From: an uncultured Clostridia bacterium
GTDB lineage: Bacteria > Bacillota > Clostridia > Oscillospirales > Acutalibacteraceae
Length of the DNA stretch: 64,000 nt
Direction: 5' to 3'
NCBI GenBank assembly: GCA_947625485.1
Contig: CANQOP010000002.1
Span: 1-64,000 of the forward strand
The position numbers and the translations under genes are program-made. The first letter of the stretch is position 1, and each line of letters starts with the position of its first letter. A model generated the notes under the pieces. The model had not been told where the DNA came from, made no database searches, and was given only the letters and a program-made list of their open reading frames with translations. Below are positions 1-9,071 of this stretch, piece by piece.

Positions 1-76
1 AAGTGTGTTTCTTTCTTCTCCCTTGGCAAATTATCTTAATGATATTGAGTTAAAACTGGACTTTTTCGACAAGCTG

Positions 77-102
77 AGGACTGCTAAAGCAGTCCTTTTT
101 AC
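77..102 (+). terminator. Rho-independent terminator of a gene upstream of the window
   Basis: An 8-bp stem (AGGACTGC / GCAGTCCT) with a TAAA loop is followed by a T run on the plus strand. It would end rightward transcription arriving from outside the window and meets the end of rodA. Bases 1-76 show no gene. Confidence 0.75.
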
Positions 103-127
103 ATATAAGAAAACATCTTTTATAATA

Positions 128-1297
128 TTAAATTTTGATCCTGCTTTGTGAGCCGAGCCTTATTTTGGCTTTGTCCATATCCACTTCCTGATTGTTCATA
201 ACGCTCTGTACTAAGCCAACGCTTATCATCATACTCATAACAGACGTGCCCCCCGAGCTGAAAAATGGGAGAGTGATTCCGATAACAGGGATTATTCCGA
301 GTACCATTCCGATATTTATAATTACCTGCGACGCAATCATTGCAAATACCCCGTAGCAGATATATGCTCCTTTATTGTCGTACGCTTTCTTGCCGTTTAT
401 TAAAATTCTAATTATAATTACTGCTAAAATAAATAATAGGATTACACAGCCTACAAACCCGAATTCTTCGCCTGCAACTGTAAAAATAAAGTCGTTTTCC
501 TGCTCGGGAACAATTCCAAATTCGACTCTGTTTCCGTTATAAAGTCCCGAGCCTAGCATCTGTCCGGACGCTATTGATACTTTCCCCTGATACTGCTGCC
601 ATCCGTAATTTGTCATTGCGTTTCCGTCAAGGTCAAACAGCGCAAGAATTCTGTTTCGGTGTTCGTTATTAAGAAAAAAGTTCCACAAAATCGGGAGTCC
701 GACTGCCAGTGTTCCTCCGAGTACAGCGAAATATTTTGATTGTACTCCCGCGAGAAAAGACATAACTATCGCGATAAAAAGGAAAATCAGCACAGCACCG
801 TCGTCTCCCTGAATATGAATAAGCATAACAGGTATACCGACGTGCACCAGCAAGCTTATAACACCGCCGAGTGACTTTATCTTGTCGATTTCATTCAGAA
901 AGCAAAGGTGCTTTGTAAACGTAATGATAAAGCAAATTTTCATAAATTCCGACGGCTGGAAAGTAAATCCTCCCGGAAGCTGAATCCACGCTGTGTCGTC
1001 TGTGCCCGACACCTGAATTCCAAAGAGGAAAACAAGTCCGGCAAGTCCTACTCCAATGAGCGCAAAAAGCCACCAGAGTTTTATTATAAAGTTATAATTG
1101 ACGAGCGAAATTACGACGGCGACCACAATTCCAAGCACAATAGCAACCGATTGCGTAAACATATAGTTGTAGTTTCCCGCGCGCTGCATATCGCTTATTA
1201 AGAGCAAGCTGTAAACTGTGGCGATTGCCGTGAATAACCACAGTATAACATCCGTCTTGGAAAAATATGACTTTAATCCGTCCGCGATTTTCTCCAA
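128..1297 (-). CDS. rodA: SEDS-family peptidoglycan polymerase, RodA-like
   Basis: This 389-residue integral membrane protein has about ten hydrophobic segments and the SEDS family pattern. A long loop holds the G-S-G-L-Y-x-G and PEQENDFIF motifs, followed by GEEFGFVG, and the C-terminal part has GIIPVIGITLPFFSSGG. SEDS proteins polymerise glycan strands from lipid II together with a class B penicillin-binding protein; RodA acts in elongation, FtsW in division and SpoVE in spores. The PEQ-type loop and the length fit RodA best, but SpoVE or FtsW cannot be fully excluded. The start is a TTG at 1297 preceded by AAAGGCGG. It is transcribed alone, divergent from fhs, from a good promoter at 1333-1361. 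Confidence 0.85.
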   Translation of the reverse strand: MEKIADGLKSYFSKTDVILWLFTAIATVYSLLLISDMQRAGNYNYMFTQSVAIVLGIVVAVVISLVNYNFIIKLWWLFALIGVGLAGLVFLFGIQVSGTDDTAWIQLPGGFTFQPSEFMKICFIITFTKHLCFLNEIDKIKSLGGVISLLVHVGIPVMLIHIQGDDGAVLIFLFIAIVMSFLAGVQSKYFAVLGGTLAVGLPILWNFFLNNEHRNRILALFDLDGNAMTNYGWQQYQGKVSIASGQMLGSGLYNGNRVEFGIVPEQENDFIFTVAGEEFGFVGCVILLFILAVIIIRILINGKKAYDNKGAYICYGVFAMIASQVIINIGMVLGIIPVIGITLPFFSSGGTSVMSMMISVGLVQSVMNNQEVDMDKAKIRLGSQSRIKI

Positions 1298-1332
1298 GCT
1301 AACGCCGCCTTTCTTAAATTTAATACCTATTT

Positions 1333-1361
1333 ATTATATAAAATTATCCGTTTAATATCAA
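1333..1361 (-). promoter_or_regulatory. Sigma-A-type promoter of rodA
   Basis: On the minus strand TTGATA (1361-1356) is separated by exactly 17 bp from TATAAT (1338-1333), about 35 bp upstream of the rodA start. Confidence 0.75.
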
Positions 1362-1446
1362 GTATATTTTCAAATAAGAATATTTGTTATACAAATTTAT
1401 GTTAGAATAATCCCACGAATGTTATTATATGGAGGTGTGTTTCAAT

Positions 1447-3111
1447 ATGTTATCAGATATTGAAATTGCACAGCAGGCAAAATTATTACCAATAAAAAAA
1501 ATTGCAGACAAACTGAACATCCGCGAGGAAGAGCTCGAACCATACGGAAGATATAAGGCAAAGCTCTCCGATGAATTAATGGAAAGATTGAAGGATAAGC
1601 CCGACGGGAAGCTTATTCTCGTAACCGCAATAAATCCTACCCCCGCAGGAGAGGGAAAAACTACCACTACCGCTGGTCTGGGTCAGGCAATGGCGAAAAT
1701 CGGTAAGAACGCGATAATCGCTCTGCGCGAGCCGTCTCTGGGTCCTGTATTCGGTATAAAAGGAGGGGCTGCCGGCGGCGGTTACGCTCAGGTTCTGCCT
1801 ATGGAGGATATAAACCTTCATTTCACGGGAGATATGCACGCTATTACAGCCGCAAACAACCTTTGCTGCGCTATGCTTGATAATCATATCCAGCAGGGTA
1901 ACGATCTTGGAATTGACCCTAGACGTATACTTATAAAGCGTTGCCTTGATATGAACGACCGAGCGCTCAGGAATGTTGTAATAGGACTCGGCGGAAAGAT
2001 AAACGGAACTCCGCGTGAAGATCATTTCATTATAACCGTTGCGAGCGAGGTTATGGCTATTCTCTGTCTTGCGAACGATATAGATGACCTTAAAGAGAGA
2101 CTCGGCAATATTCTTGTCGCTTACAATTATAACGGAGAGCCCGTTTATGCGCGTGATTTAAAGGCGGACGGAGCTATGACAGTACTTTTAAAGGACGCTA
2201 TAAAGCCTAATCTCGTTCAGACCTTAGAGGGAACTCCTGCTGTAATGCACGGAGGACCTTTCGCAAATATCGCTCACGGCTGTAACTCTGTACGAGCTAC
2301 AAAGCTCGCGCTCAAACTCGCTGATTACTGCATAACGGAAGCAGGCTTCGGCTCTGACTTGGGAGCTGAAAAGTTTCTCGACATCAAGTGCCGTTATGCG
2401 GGACTTAAACCAAACGCTATCGTTATTGTTGCAACATCGCGCGCACTAAAGTATAATGCAGGCGTTCCTAAAGCAGAGTGCGGTGCTCCGAATCTTGATG
2501 CTCTAAAAAATGGAATATGTAATCTCGGTGTTCATATTGAAAATATGCGCAAATACAACGTTCCTGTCGTGGTTGCTATCAATCGCTTTATAACCGACGC
2601 TCCCGAGGAGCTAAAATTTATCGAGGAATATTGTAAGGAAAAGGGCGCGGACTTTGCTCTTTCCGATGTATTCGCAAACGGCGGAGAAGGCGGTAAGGAG
2701 CTCGCTCGGAAGGTGTGCGAGGCTGTAGAAAAGCCGTCAGATTTTACTCCGATTTATTCGATTGAGCTTTCTGTAAAGGATAAAATAAAGGAAGTGGCTC
2801 AGAAGATTTACGGAGCAAAGGACGTTGTCTACACAACTGCTGCGGAGAAAGCCATCAAAGAAGTTCAGGCTCTCGGAGCTGACAAGCTTCCTATATGTAT
2901 TGCTAAAACACAGTACTCACTTTCCGACGATCCGACTCTGCTTGGCGCTCCAAAGGATTTCACAATCACTGTTAGAAATGTATCTCTTTCTAACGGAGCA
3001 GGCTTTGTTGTTGTATACACGGGCGATATTATGACTATGCCCGGTCTTCCTAAAGCTCCTGCCGCGCAGAAAGTGGATATTGAAAATGACAAGATTGTAG
3101 GACTGTTTTAA
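1447..3111 (+). CDS. fhs: Formate--tetrahydrofolate ligase
   Basis: The enzyme makes 10-formyl-tetrahydrofolate from formate, ATP and tetrahydrofolate in the cytoplasm, feeding one-carbon metabolism and, in acetogens, the methyl branch of the Wood-Ljungdahl pathway. The protein of about 554 residues matches the usual family length and has the P-loop-like [17 protein letters not shown] near residue 65. [15 protein letters not shown] and [11 protein letters not shown] are typical of the family. An in-frame ATG lies at 1429, but it overlaps the ribosome binding site GGAGGTG (1431-1437), so the start is placed at the ATG at 1447. The stop overlaps the tsaE start by one base (TAATG), indicating co-transcription. 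Confidence 0.95.
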   Translation: MLSDIEIAQQAKLLPIKKIADKLNIREEELEPYGRYKAKLSDELMERLKDKPDGKLILVTAINPTPAGEGKTTTTAGLGQAMAKIGKNAIIALREPSLGPVFGIKGGAAGGGYAQVLPMEDINLHFTGDMHAITAANNLCCAMLDNHIQQGNDLGIDPRRILIKRCLDMNDRALRNVVIGLGGKINGTPREDHFIITVASEVMAILCLANDIDDLKERLGNILVAYNYNGEPVYARDLKADGAMTVLLKDAIKPNLVQTLEGTPAVMHGGPFANIAHGCNSVRATKLALKLADYCITEAGFGSDLGAEKFLDIKCRYAGLKPNAIVIVATSRALKYNAGVPKAECGAPNLDALKNGICNLGVHIENMRKYNVPVVVAINRFITDAPEELKFIEEYCKEKGADFALSDVFANGGEGGKELARKVCEAVEKPSDFTPIYSIELSVKDKIKEVAQKIYGAKDVVYTTAAEKAIKEVQALGADKLPICIAKTQYSLSDDPTLLGAPKDFTITVRNVSLSNGAGFVVVYTGDIMTMPGLPKAPAAQKVDIENDKIVGLF

Positions 3112-3527
3112 TGGAAGAATTTATTTCACATTCGGTTAAAGAAACCGAAGATTTAGCTGAAGAACTCAGTAAAAACCTCAACGGCAATGAAATTATAGCG
3201 CTTTACGGCGGATTGGGCGTCGGTAAAACGGCGTTTACGCGTGGTTTGGCCAGGGGCTTGGGCGTTGAGGATAGTGTATCAAGTCCCACGTTTGCTATCG
3301 TCAATGAGTATGCAGGTACTTATAAACTCTTCCACTTTGATATGTACCGCATAGAAAGCTGGAACGATTTATATTCAATTGGATTTTTTGATTACATTGG
3401 TAACGGCGTAGTCGTTATTGAGTGGAGTGAGAATATTGAGGGTGCATTGCCTGATGATTCTGTTAAGATTGAAATAGCAAACGGCAGTAGCGAAAACGAG
3501 AGAATAATCAAAATCGAGGGAATTTAA
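3111..3527 (+). CDS. tsaE: tRNA threonylcarbamoyladenosine biosynthesis ATPase TsaE
   Basis: TsaE is the ATPase of the TsaBDE complex that makes t6A at position 37 of ANN-decoding tRNAs. The 138-residue protein carries the Walker A motif GGLGVGKTAFTRGLARGLG near residue 34. It also has the SPTFAIVNEY and HFDMYRIESWNDLYSIGF segments characteristic of the family, then VVIEWSEN. The start overlaps the fhs stop by one base and the gene ends one base before tsaB, so tsaE and tsaB form a translationally coupled pair. tsaC and tsaD are not in the window. Confidence 0.93.
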   Translation: MEEFISHSVKETEDLAEELSKNLNGNEIIALYGGLGVGKTAFTRGLARGLGVEDSVSSPTFAIVNEYAGTYKLFHFDMYRIESWNDLYSIGFFDYIGNGVVVIEWSENIEGALPDDSVKIEIANGSSENERIIKIEGI

Positions 3528-3528
3528 C

Positions 3529-4224
3529 TTGAAAATTCTTGCAGTAGATTCGTCCGCTAAGGCATGTTCGGCAGCCTTAACGGACGATGATAAAATAATC
3601 GGAAGTTTCTTCATAAATACAGCATTAACTCACAGCCAAACGCTCGTTCCCATGATTGACGCTGTACTAAAGAGTACGAATACGGAGCTAAACTCCGTAA
3701 ATGCCCTTGCGGTTTCCGCAGGACCGGGTTCTTTTACTGGAGTTCGTATCGGCGTAGCCGCGATAAAGGGAATGGCGATGCCGCTTAATAAGCCTTGTAT
3801 TTCCGTTTCGACGCTTGAGGCTATGGCTTATAATCTCATAAACGATGATTGCATTGTATGTGCTGTTATGGACGCGCGATGTAATCAGGTTTACAATGCT
3901 CTTTTTGAAATTTTAAACGGAAAGGTTAAACGTCTATGCGAGGACAGGGCGCTTTCGGTAAATACACTTTACTGTGAGCTTAAAGTCTTTGATAAAAAAA
4001 TCGTATTGGCAGGCGATGGGGCGGAATTGTGCTTTAATTCCTATAAGGAATTATCAACAAATATATACATAGCGCCTGAACACATACGATATCAGAATGC
4101 TGTAGGAGTTGCTATGGCAGCCGGAACACATAAACCAATATCAGCAGCCGAGCTTATGCCCACATATCTCAGACTTCCGCAGGCAGAAAGAGAGTTAAAG
4201 AAAAGAATGGAGAATAATAAATGA
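3529..4224 (+). CDS. tsaB: tRNA threonylcarbamoyladenosine biosynthesis protein TsaB
   Basis: TsaB is an inactive ASKHA-fold paralogue that scaffolds TsaD in t6A synthesis. The sequence of 231 residues opens with KILAVDSSAKACSAAL and contains ALAVSAGPGSFTGVRIGVAAIKGMA, the conserved TsaB signature. The start is a TTG at 3529 directly after the tsaE stop; no ATG with a better upstream site is visible. The stop overlaps rpiB by four bases (ATGA). The C-terminal LMPTYLRLPQAEREL segment is also typical. Confidence 0.92.
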   Translation: MKILAVDSSAKACSAALTDDDKIIGSFFINTALTHSQTLVPMIDAVLKSTNTELNSVNALAVSAGPGSFTGVRIGVAAIKGMAMPLNKPCISVSTLEAMAYNLINDDCIVCAVMDARCNQVYNALFEILNGKVKRLCEDRALSVNTLYCELKVFDKKIVLAGDGAELCFNSYKELSTNIYIAPEHIRYQNAVGVAMAAGTHKPISAAELMPTYLRLPQAERELKKRMENNK

Positions 4225-4679
4225 TAGCGCTTGGATGCGATCACGGCGGAATTAATTTAAAAAACGCCGTTATAAAGTATTTAAAAAAAAATAATATCGA
4301 GTATACAGACTTTGGATGTTACACTGATGAAAGCGTTGATTATCCTGTATATGCATATAAGGTTGCAAACGCTGTCGCGGGCAAAAAAGCTGAATTTGGA
4401 ATACTTTGCTGCGGCACGGGAATAGGTATCTCAATTGCCGCTAATAAGGTCAAAGGCATTCGTGCAGCAGTTGTAAGCAATGAGTTTGGCGCAGAAATGA
4501 CAAGACGTCACAATAACGCAAATATTCTTTGTATGGGCGGCAGAGTAACGACTGAAGAAGACGCCGTTAAATTTGCCGACATTTTTCTTAATACGCCGTT
4601 TTCACAGGACGAGGAACGGCACATAAGACGTGTTCAAATGCTGGAGGATATTGAATCGGGCATATTTTCGGTGGAGTAA
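4221..4679 (+). CDS. rpiB: Ribose-5-phosphate isomerase B
   Basis: RpiB interconverts ribose 5-phosphate and ribulose 5-phosphate in the non-oxidative pentose phosphate pathway. The 152-residue length fits the RpiB/LacAB fold. The N-terminal GCDHGG motif and the active-site stretch CCGTGIGISIAANK, with the catalytic cysteine, are both present, as is NNANILCMGGR. The start overlaps tsaB by four bases, so this is the last gene of the fhs-tsaE-tsaB-rpiB unit. No clear terminator follows; the next 220 bases are AT-rich and hold the promoter of the following gene. Confidence 0.93.
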   Translation: MIALGCDHGGINLKNAVIKYLKKNNIEYTDFGCYTDESVDYPVYAYKVANAVAGKKAEFGILCCGTGIGISIAANKVKGIRAAVVSNEFGAEMTRRHNNANILCMGGRVTTEEDAVKFADIFLNTPFSQDEERHIRRVQMLEDIESGIFSVE

Positions 4680-4805
4680 TTTCACATTTTTACATTCTTT
4701 TACAGAATATTACAAATATTAACCAAGGTTTCAACATAAAATTACTCTTTTGTAATAAAGAATAACAAAAAATTTCATATTTTTAAATTTATTTACAAAA
4801 ACCTC

Positions 4806-4834
4806 TTGTTTTTTTTCGATATTCGTATTATAAT
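4806..4834 (+). promoter_or_regulatory. Sigma-A-type promoter of the small XRE regulator
   Basis: TTGTTT (4806-4811) and TATAAT (4829-4834) are separated by 17 bp, about 65 bp upstream of the start codon at 4900. The rest of 4680-4899 is AT-rich with no visible gene. Confidence 0.65.
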
Positions 4835-4899
4835 AATCTCACATTGTTTTAAAAGAATTATTTAAATGAATTAAAATACTTCGGGGAGATAAAAAGAAA

Positions 4900-5151
4900 A
4901 TGAGACTAAGAAAACAAGAATTAGGTGATAGAAATCTTGTGGGGCATCGCGTTGAGACTGTTAGAAAGAAAAAGGGTATGAAACAAAAGGAACTCCTTGC
5001 CCAGCTTCAGGTTAACGGCGTCGATATGAACGCTTCGGGACTTTCAAAACTTGAAGGGCAAATCAGATTTGTAACAGATGTTGAGCTTGTTGCCTTGGCT
5101 GATATTCTTGAGGTATCTGTTGATTATCTTCTCGGCAGAGAAAAAGTATAA
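4900..5151 (+). CDS. Small XRE-family helix-turn-helix protein
   Basis: This 83-residue protein is essentially a single Cro/C1-type helix-turn-helix domain. A KKGMKQKELLAQLQ helix pair is followed by ASGLSKLEGQIR (recognition helix region) and a C-terminal ADILEVSVDYLLG segment, the usual end of such domains. It probably binds DNA as a dimer and represses a target that cannot be named from sequence. It has its own promoter, the start follows GGGGAG, and a terminator follows. It stands alone between the rpiB operon and a convergent regulator gene. Confidence 0.8.
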   Translation: MRLRKQELGDRNLVGHRVETVRKKKGMKQKELLAQLQVNGVDMNASGLSKLEGQIRFVTDVELVALADILEVSVDYLLGREKV

Positions 5152-5164
5152 TTTACTTTACATA

Positions 5165-5200
5165 AAAGAGCGTGTGCGTTCAGCACACGCTCTCTTTTAC
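5165..5200. terminator. Bidirectional terminator overlapping the end of the MocR-type gene
   Basis: The stem AAAGAGCGTGTGC / GCACACGCTCTCTTT with a short GTTCA loop has A and T runs on both sides, so it can work in both directions. The right arm lies inside the last codons of the convergent gene that stops at 5180. Confidence 0.75.
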
Positions 5201-6523
5201 TGCCTCTGCAAGTTTTTCTATTCCGTCAGATATAAGCTCGCTGTTTATTTGTGAAATATTAAGCTTGAGTATTTCGTCCGTAGATGTGTTCATTACGTTT
5301 ATTTCGTTATCTCTGCATTTTTGCACTGCATTTTTACAGTTTATTTTTAACTCAAAATACATACCTGTCTCATTAAAAACATAATTTTTAAAATGTTTTT
5401 TTATACATTCTTGCATAAAGTCGCTTTTTGAGCTGTAGTAACGCCTTGACTTTCGCAGATGTTTTTCGAGTCGTCCGTCTTTTATATATTCCGCGAGAGC
5501 AAGCTGTTCGACCTTTGAGGTGGTTTGGTTATAGTTCTCCTTTATATTTTTATATTTTTTTAACAATACGTCCGGCATAACCATATAGCTTATGCGCACA
5601 GAGGGGAGGAGTATTTTCGAGAAAGAGCCGATATATACCGTCTGTTCCACTCCGTAGCTTTGCATACACGCCGCAGGGTGTGTTTTGTATCTAAGTTCGC
5701 CGTTATAGTCGTCCTCTATGATAATACAGTTGTTATTTTTAGCCCAGTTTATTATCTCCATCTTTCTTTTTATAGGCATTACTGAGCCGTTCATACTGTT
5801 ATAATTTGGATTTAAGAGAAGTATATCGGGTCTGATTTTATTTAGCGACTCCATAGAAATACCGTTTTTATCCGACTGAGTATATTTAATTTTATATTTG
5901 AAATCCTTAAATACCTGCTCAGCCTGCGGAAAGGTATTTTTTTCGATAGCGACTGTTTTATGAATTCCTAAAATGCCGCACAAAATATAAATAAGCGTTT
6001 GAGAGCCTGAGCCGACTATAATATTTTTGCTTTCTGTATTAACGCCTCTCGTGGTAAACGCATATTTTGTTATAGCGTTTCGAAGCTCTTCCTCGCCTTG
6101 ATTTTCGCTGTATGTATTTAAAAGATATTCCCTGTTAAGAATATCCTTAACGTACTTTGCCCATTCCTTTATGTTGCTGCACTTTATATCTATACCCTTA
6201 CCCGAGAAATCATATTTGTAAACCTTCTTTTTATCAGCGAGAGGCTTTTTCTTTCTATCCGTTTTCTCCAATTTCAAGCCTTTTTCAACGAAATATCCCT
6301 TTTGAGGTATATTAACAATATATCCCTGAACACAGAGGAGATTATATGCGTTCTCTACAGTCGTTTTTGATACCTCTAAATCCGCGCAGAGTTTTCTTAC
6401 GGAAGGGATTCTTTCCTTTTCCTTTAGATTTCCGTTCTCGATTGCTTTTCGGAAATCTGTAAAAATTTGAAGATACAGCGGTGTATTGGCTTTTTTATTG
6501 ATTATAATAAAATCAGAAATCAA
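5180..6523 (-). CDS. MocR-type transcriptional regulator (GntR winged helix fused to class I aminotransferase)
   Basis: The 447-residue protein has an N-terminal GntR winged helix-turn-helix (about residues 8-75, with IPSVRKLCADLEVSKTTVENAY) and a PLP-dependent aminotransferase fold from about residue 100. The PLP-binding lysine is in GSFSKILLPSVR and the preceding IIEDDYNGELRY is typical. MocR regulators such as PdxR and GabR sense PLP or amino compounds and often control a divergent gene. Here the divergent gene is murD, which is not an obvious target. Specific ligand unknown. The last codons form one arm of a terminator hairpin. Confidence 0.88.
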   Translation of the reverse strand: MISDFIIINKKANTPLYLQIFTDFRKAIENGNLKEKERIPSVRKLCADLEVSKTTVENAYNLLCVQGYIVNIPQKGYFVEKGLKLEKTDRKKKPLADKKKVYKYDFSGKGIDIKCSNIKEWAKYVKDILNREYLLNTYSENQGEEELRNAITKYAFTTRGVNTESKNIIVGSGSQTLIYILCGILGIHKTVAIEKNTFPQAEQVFKDFKYKIKYTQSDKNGISMESLNKIRPDILLLNPNYNSMNGSVMPIKRKMEIINWAKNNNCIIIEDDYNGELRYKTHPAACMQSYGVEQTVYIGSFSKILLPSVRISYMVMPDVLLKKYKNIKENYNQTTSKVEQLALAEYIKDGRLEKHLRKSRRYYSSKSDFMQECIKKHFKNYVFNETGMYFELKINCKNAVQKCRDNEINVMNTSTDEILKLNISQINSELISDGIEKLAEAVKESVC

Positions 6524-6583
6524 AAAAACACCCCCTATTTAGCTTTTATATCATTATATCATCTTTTGTACTGTAATAAAAGG

Positions 6584-6612
6584 TTGATATTTGGTTATTT
6601 TTTCAGTATAAT
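6584..6612 (+). promoter_or_regulatory. Sigma-A-type promoter of murD
   Basis: TTGATA (6584-6589) and TATAAT (6607-6612) are 17 bp apart. The region is shared with the divergent MocR gene, and related AT-rich segments ending in TAATAAAA occur on either side of the -35 (about 6571 and 6604). Confidence 0.75.
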
Positions 6613-6647
6613 AAAAAATCGGAAACAATTTGTAAGGAGATGTTCCT

Positions 6648-8036
6648 GTGAATAAGACAGATAAGTTTTTTAAAGAGGTAAAGGGAAAGAAGGTTTGCTT
6701 TGTCGGTATCGGTACAAGCAATCTTCCGCTTATTGAGATGTTTTCCGAAAAAGGAGCAGTTGTTTCAGCCTGCGACCGCCAGTCCTACGAAGCTCTCGGA
6801 GATAACGCCGTGCGTGCTGAAAAGGCGGGAGCGAAGCTTATTCTTGGAGACAATTATCTTGAGAATATTGATGCTGATATTCTTTTCAGAAGCCCGGGAA
6901 CACCCTTTTATCGTCCCGAACTCGAGGCTTTAAAGAAAAAAGGCGTTGCTGTGACTTCAGAAATGGAGGTATTTTTTAATTTATGCCCCTGTAAAATAAT
7001 CGCCGTAACAGGCTCGGACGGAAAGACTACTACTACCACAATTATTTCCGAGCTTTTAAAAGCCGCGGGCAAGACTGTCCACCTCGGCGGAAATATCGGC
7101 AGGCCTTTGCTTCCGATTATTGAGGAAATTAATGATGACGATTACGCAGTCGTCGAGCTTTCAAGCTTTCAGCTTATATCCATGCGCAGGAGTCCCGATA
7201 TTGCGATCGTGACTAATCTCGCTCCCAATCACCTCGACATACATAAGAATATGCAGGAGTATGTTGATTCCAAAAAAAATATCATCCTTCATCAGGATGC
7301 GTTTTCAAAGGCTGTTCTTAATCTTGATAACGAAATCTCCGACGGCTTTGCGCCCTATGTAAGGGGAAGACTTGCGAAATTTTCACGCCGCAAAGCCGTG
7401 GATAACGGCGCTTATCTAAACGGAACAACGATTGTTTATAATGACTACGGAACAAAAACTGAGGTTATAGATATTAAGGATATCAGGATTCCGGGTATGC
7501 ATAATGTTGAAAATTATCTCGCCGCTATCTCAGCGGTATGGGGAATAGTTGATGTTAAAACTATCGTAAACGTTGCAAAATCCTTTGCAGGGGTTGAGCA
7601 TCGCGCCGAGTTTGTGCGCGAGCTGGACGGAGTGGAGTATTTTAATGATTCAATTGCGTCAAGTCCAACACGAACTGCCTTGGGAACGCTTTCGCTATAT
7701 GATGAAAAGATTATAATTATTGCAGGCGGATACGATAAACATATTCCGTACGAGCCACTCGGACCCGTGATTTGCGATAAGGTTAAGGTTCTTATTCTTA
7801 TGGGCGCTACCGCTCCCAAGATTGCGGCGGCTGTTAAAAATTCCCCTAACTACCGTGAAAATAATCCGATAATAATTAATGTCAAAAATATGGAAGAAGC
7901 GGTAAACGCGGCGCGTAAAAGCGCCGTAAAAGGCGATAAGGTTTCGCTCTCTCCTGCAAGTGCAAGCTTCGGAGAGTATAAAAACTTTGTAGAACGCGGA
8001 AATCATTTTAAGGATATTGTAAATAACTTAAAGTAA
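6648..8036 (+). CDS. murD: UDP-N-acetylmuramoyl-L-alanine--D-glutamate ligase
   Basis: MurD adds D-glutamate to UDP-MurNAc-L-alanine in the cytoplasmic phase of peptidoglycan synthesis. The 462-residue protein has a Rossmann-like UDP-binding N-terminus (VCFVGIGTSN) and the ATP-binding VTGSDGKTTTTT near residue 120. The central LSSFQL and ITNLAPNHLDIH-type segments are followed by the C-terminal ligase domain with FNDSIASSPTRTALG and IIAGGYDKHIPYEPL. The start is a GTG at 6648 placed about 8 bp after AAGGAGAT. It has its own promoter and heads a run of five same-strand genes. No other mur genes are adjacent, which is unusual compared with the typical dcw cluster. Confidence 0.95.
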   Translation: MNKTDKFFKEVKGKKVCFVGIGTSNLPLIEMFSEKGAVVSACDRQSYEALGDNAVRAEKAGAKLILGDNYLENIDADILFRSPGTPFYRPELEALKKKGVAVTSEMEVFFNLCPCKIIAVTGSDGKTTTTTIISELLKAAGKTVHLGGNIGRPLLPIIEEINDDDYAVVELSSFQLISMRRSPDIAIVTNLAPNHLDIHKNMQEYVDSKKNIILHQDAFSKAVLNLDNEISDGFAPYVRGRLAKFSRRKAVDNGAYLNGTTIVYNDYGTKTEVIDIKDIRIPGMHNVENYLAAISAVWGIVDVKTIVNVAKSFAGVEHRAEFVRELDGVEYFNDSIASSPTRTALGTLSLYDEKIIIIAGGYDKHIPYEPLGPVICDKVKVLILMGATAPKIAAAVKNSPNYRENNPIIINVKNMEEAVNAARKSAVKGDKVSLSPASASFGEYKNFVERGNHFKDIVNNLK

Positions 8037-8044
8037 GGAAAAAT

Positions 8045-9067
8045 ATGAAAAATACAAGAGAACTTTTATTTAGGCTCTGCCGCCTTTGCGGAGTATCTGG
8101 CAATGAAAATTCAGTTGCAAAATTTTGTGCAGAATATCTTGCAAAATACTCTGATGTAAAAATAGACAGCAATAACAATGTAATAGCAACCTTAGGCAAC
8201 AAAAACGCCCGAAAAACTCTTCTCCTTGACGCACATATCGATCAAATCGGGTTTATTGTTACAGAGATTACCGACGACGGATTTATAAAGGTGGATAAGT
8301 GTGGAGGAGTTGACCTTCGCACTGCTCTTGACGCGCCTGTTATTGTGCACGGTAAGGAGGATATAAGCGGTGTTATATGTTGTATGCCTCCGCATCTTTC
8401 CGATGGTAAAGAAGAAAAAGCGCCCGAAATTGATAAAATAATAATTGACCTCGGTTTACCTCAAGAGAGAGTAAAGGAGCTTGTAAGCATTGGCGATACA
8501 ATCAGTTTTTATGCCGAGCCTAAGGAGCTTCTTCAAAACCGAGTTACCGCCGCCGCTCTTGATAATCGTGCAGGAGTTGCCGCATTGTTAAAGATTTGTG
8601 AGTATATTTCTGATAAGGAATTAAACTACAAGGTAATTATTCTTTTATCGTGTCAGGAGGAAACTTTTGCTACAGGCGCTAAGACTAAAGCGTTTTCCGT
8701 TTATCCCGACGAATGTATAAGCGTAGACGTAAGCTTTGCAGCTCAACCCGGAGTCAGTGGTCAATATACAAACATAGCTTTAGGGAAAGGTCCTATGCTT
8801 TGCATTTCGCCTAATCTGAACAAGCCTATGTTTAATAAGCTGAAAGAGATTTGCGAAAAATCCGATATCAATTTTCAAATTGAAGTTTGCAACGGAAGAA
8901 CGGGCACGAACGCCGACCATATTGCAGTAACAAAATCGGGAGTCAAAACAGCTGTTGTCTCAATTCCCGAGCGCAATATGCATACTCAGGCAGAAATCGT
9001 AGACATAAGCGATATTTTAGATACGGCTCGTCTCATTTTCGACTATATAATTTGCGGAGGTGTTTGA
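8045..9067 (+). CDS. M42-family aminopeptidase (first of two)
   Basis: M42 enzymes are cobalt- or zinc-dependent aminopeptidases that form large tetrahedral particles and trim short peptides in the cytoplasm. The 340-residue protein has the metal-ligand motifs of the family: DAHIDQIGFIV, ALDNRAGVAALL, the catalytic pair in CQEET, ISVDVSFA and a late NMHTQAE histidine. It starts eight bases after murD with AAGGAAAAAT upstream. A second M42 gene follows directly, so the pair looks like a diverged tandem duplication, possibly with different substrate preferences or forming mixed particles. Peptide specificity cannot be read from sequence. Confidence 0.88.
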   Translation: MKNTRELLFRLCRLCGVSGNENSVAKFCAEYLAKYSDVKIDSNNNVIATLGNKNARKTLLLDAHIDQIGFIVTEITDDGFIKVDKCGGVDLRTALDAPVIVHGKEDISGVICCMPPHLSDGKEEKAPEIDKIIIDLGLPQERVKELVSIGDTISFYAEPKELLQNRVTAAALDNRAGVAALLKICEYISDKELNYKVIILLSCQEETFATGAKTKAFSVYPDECISVDVSFAAQPGVSGQYTNIALGKGPMLCISPNLNKPMFNKLKEICEKSDINFQIEVCNGRTGTNADHIAVTKSGVKTAVVSIPERNMHTQAEIVDISDILDTARLIFDYIICGGV

Positions 9068-9071
9068 TATT

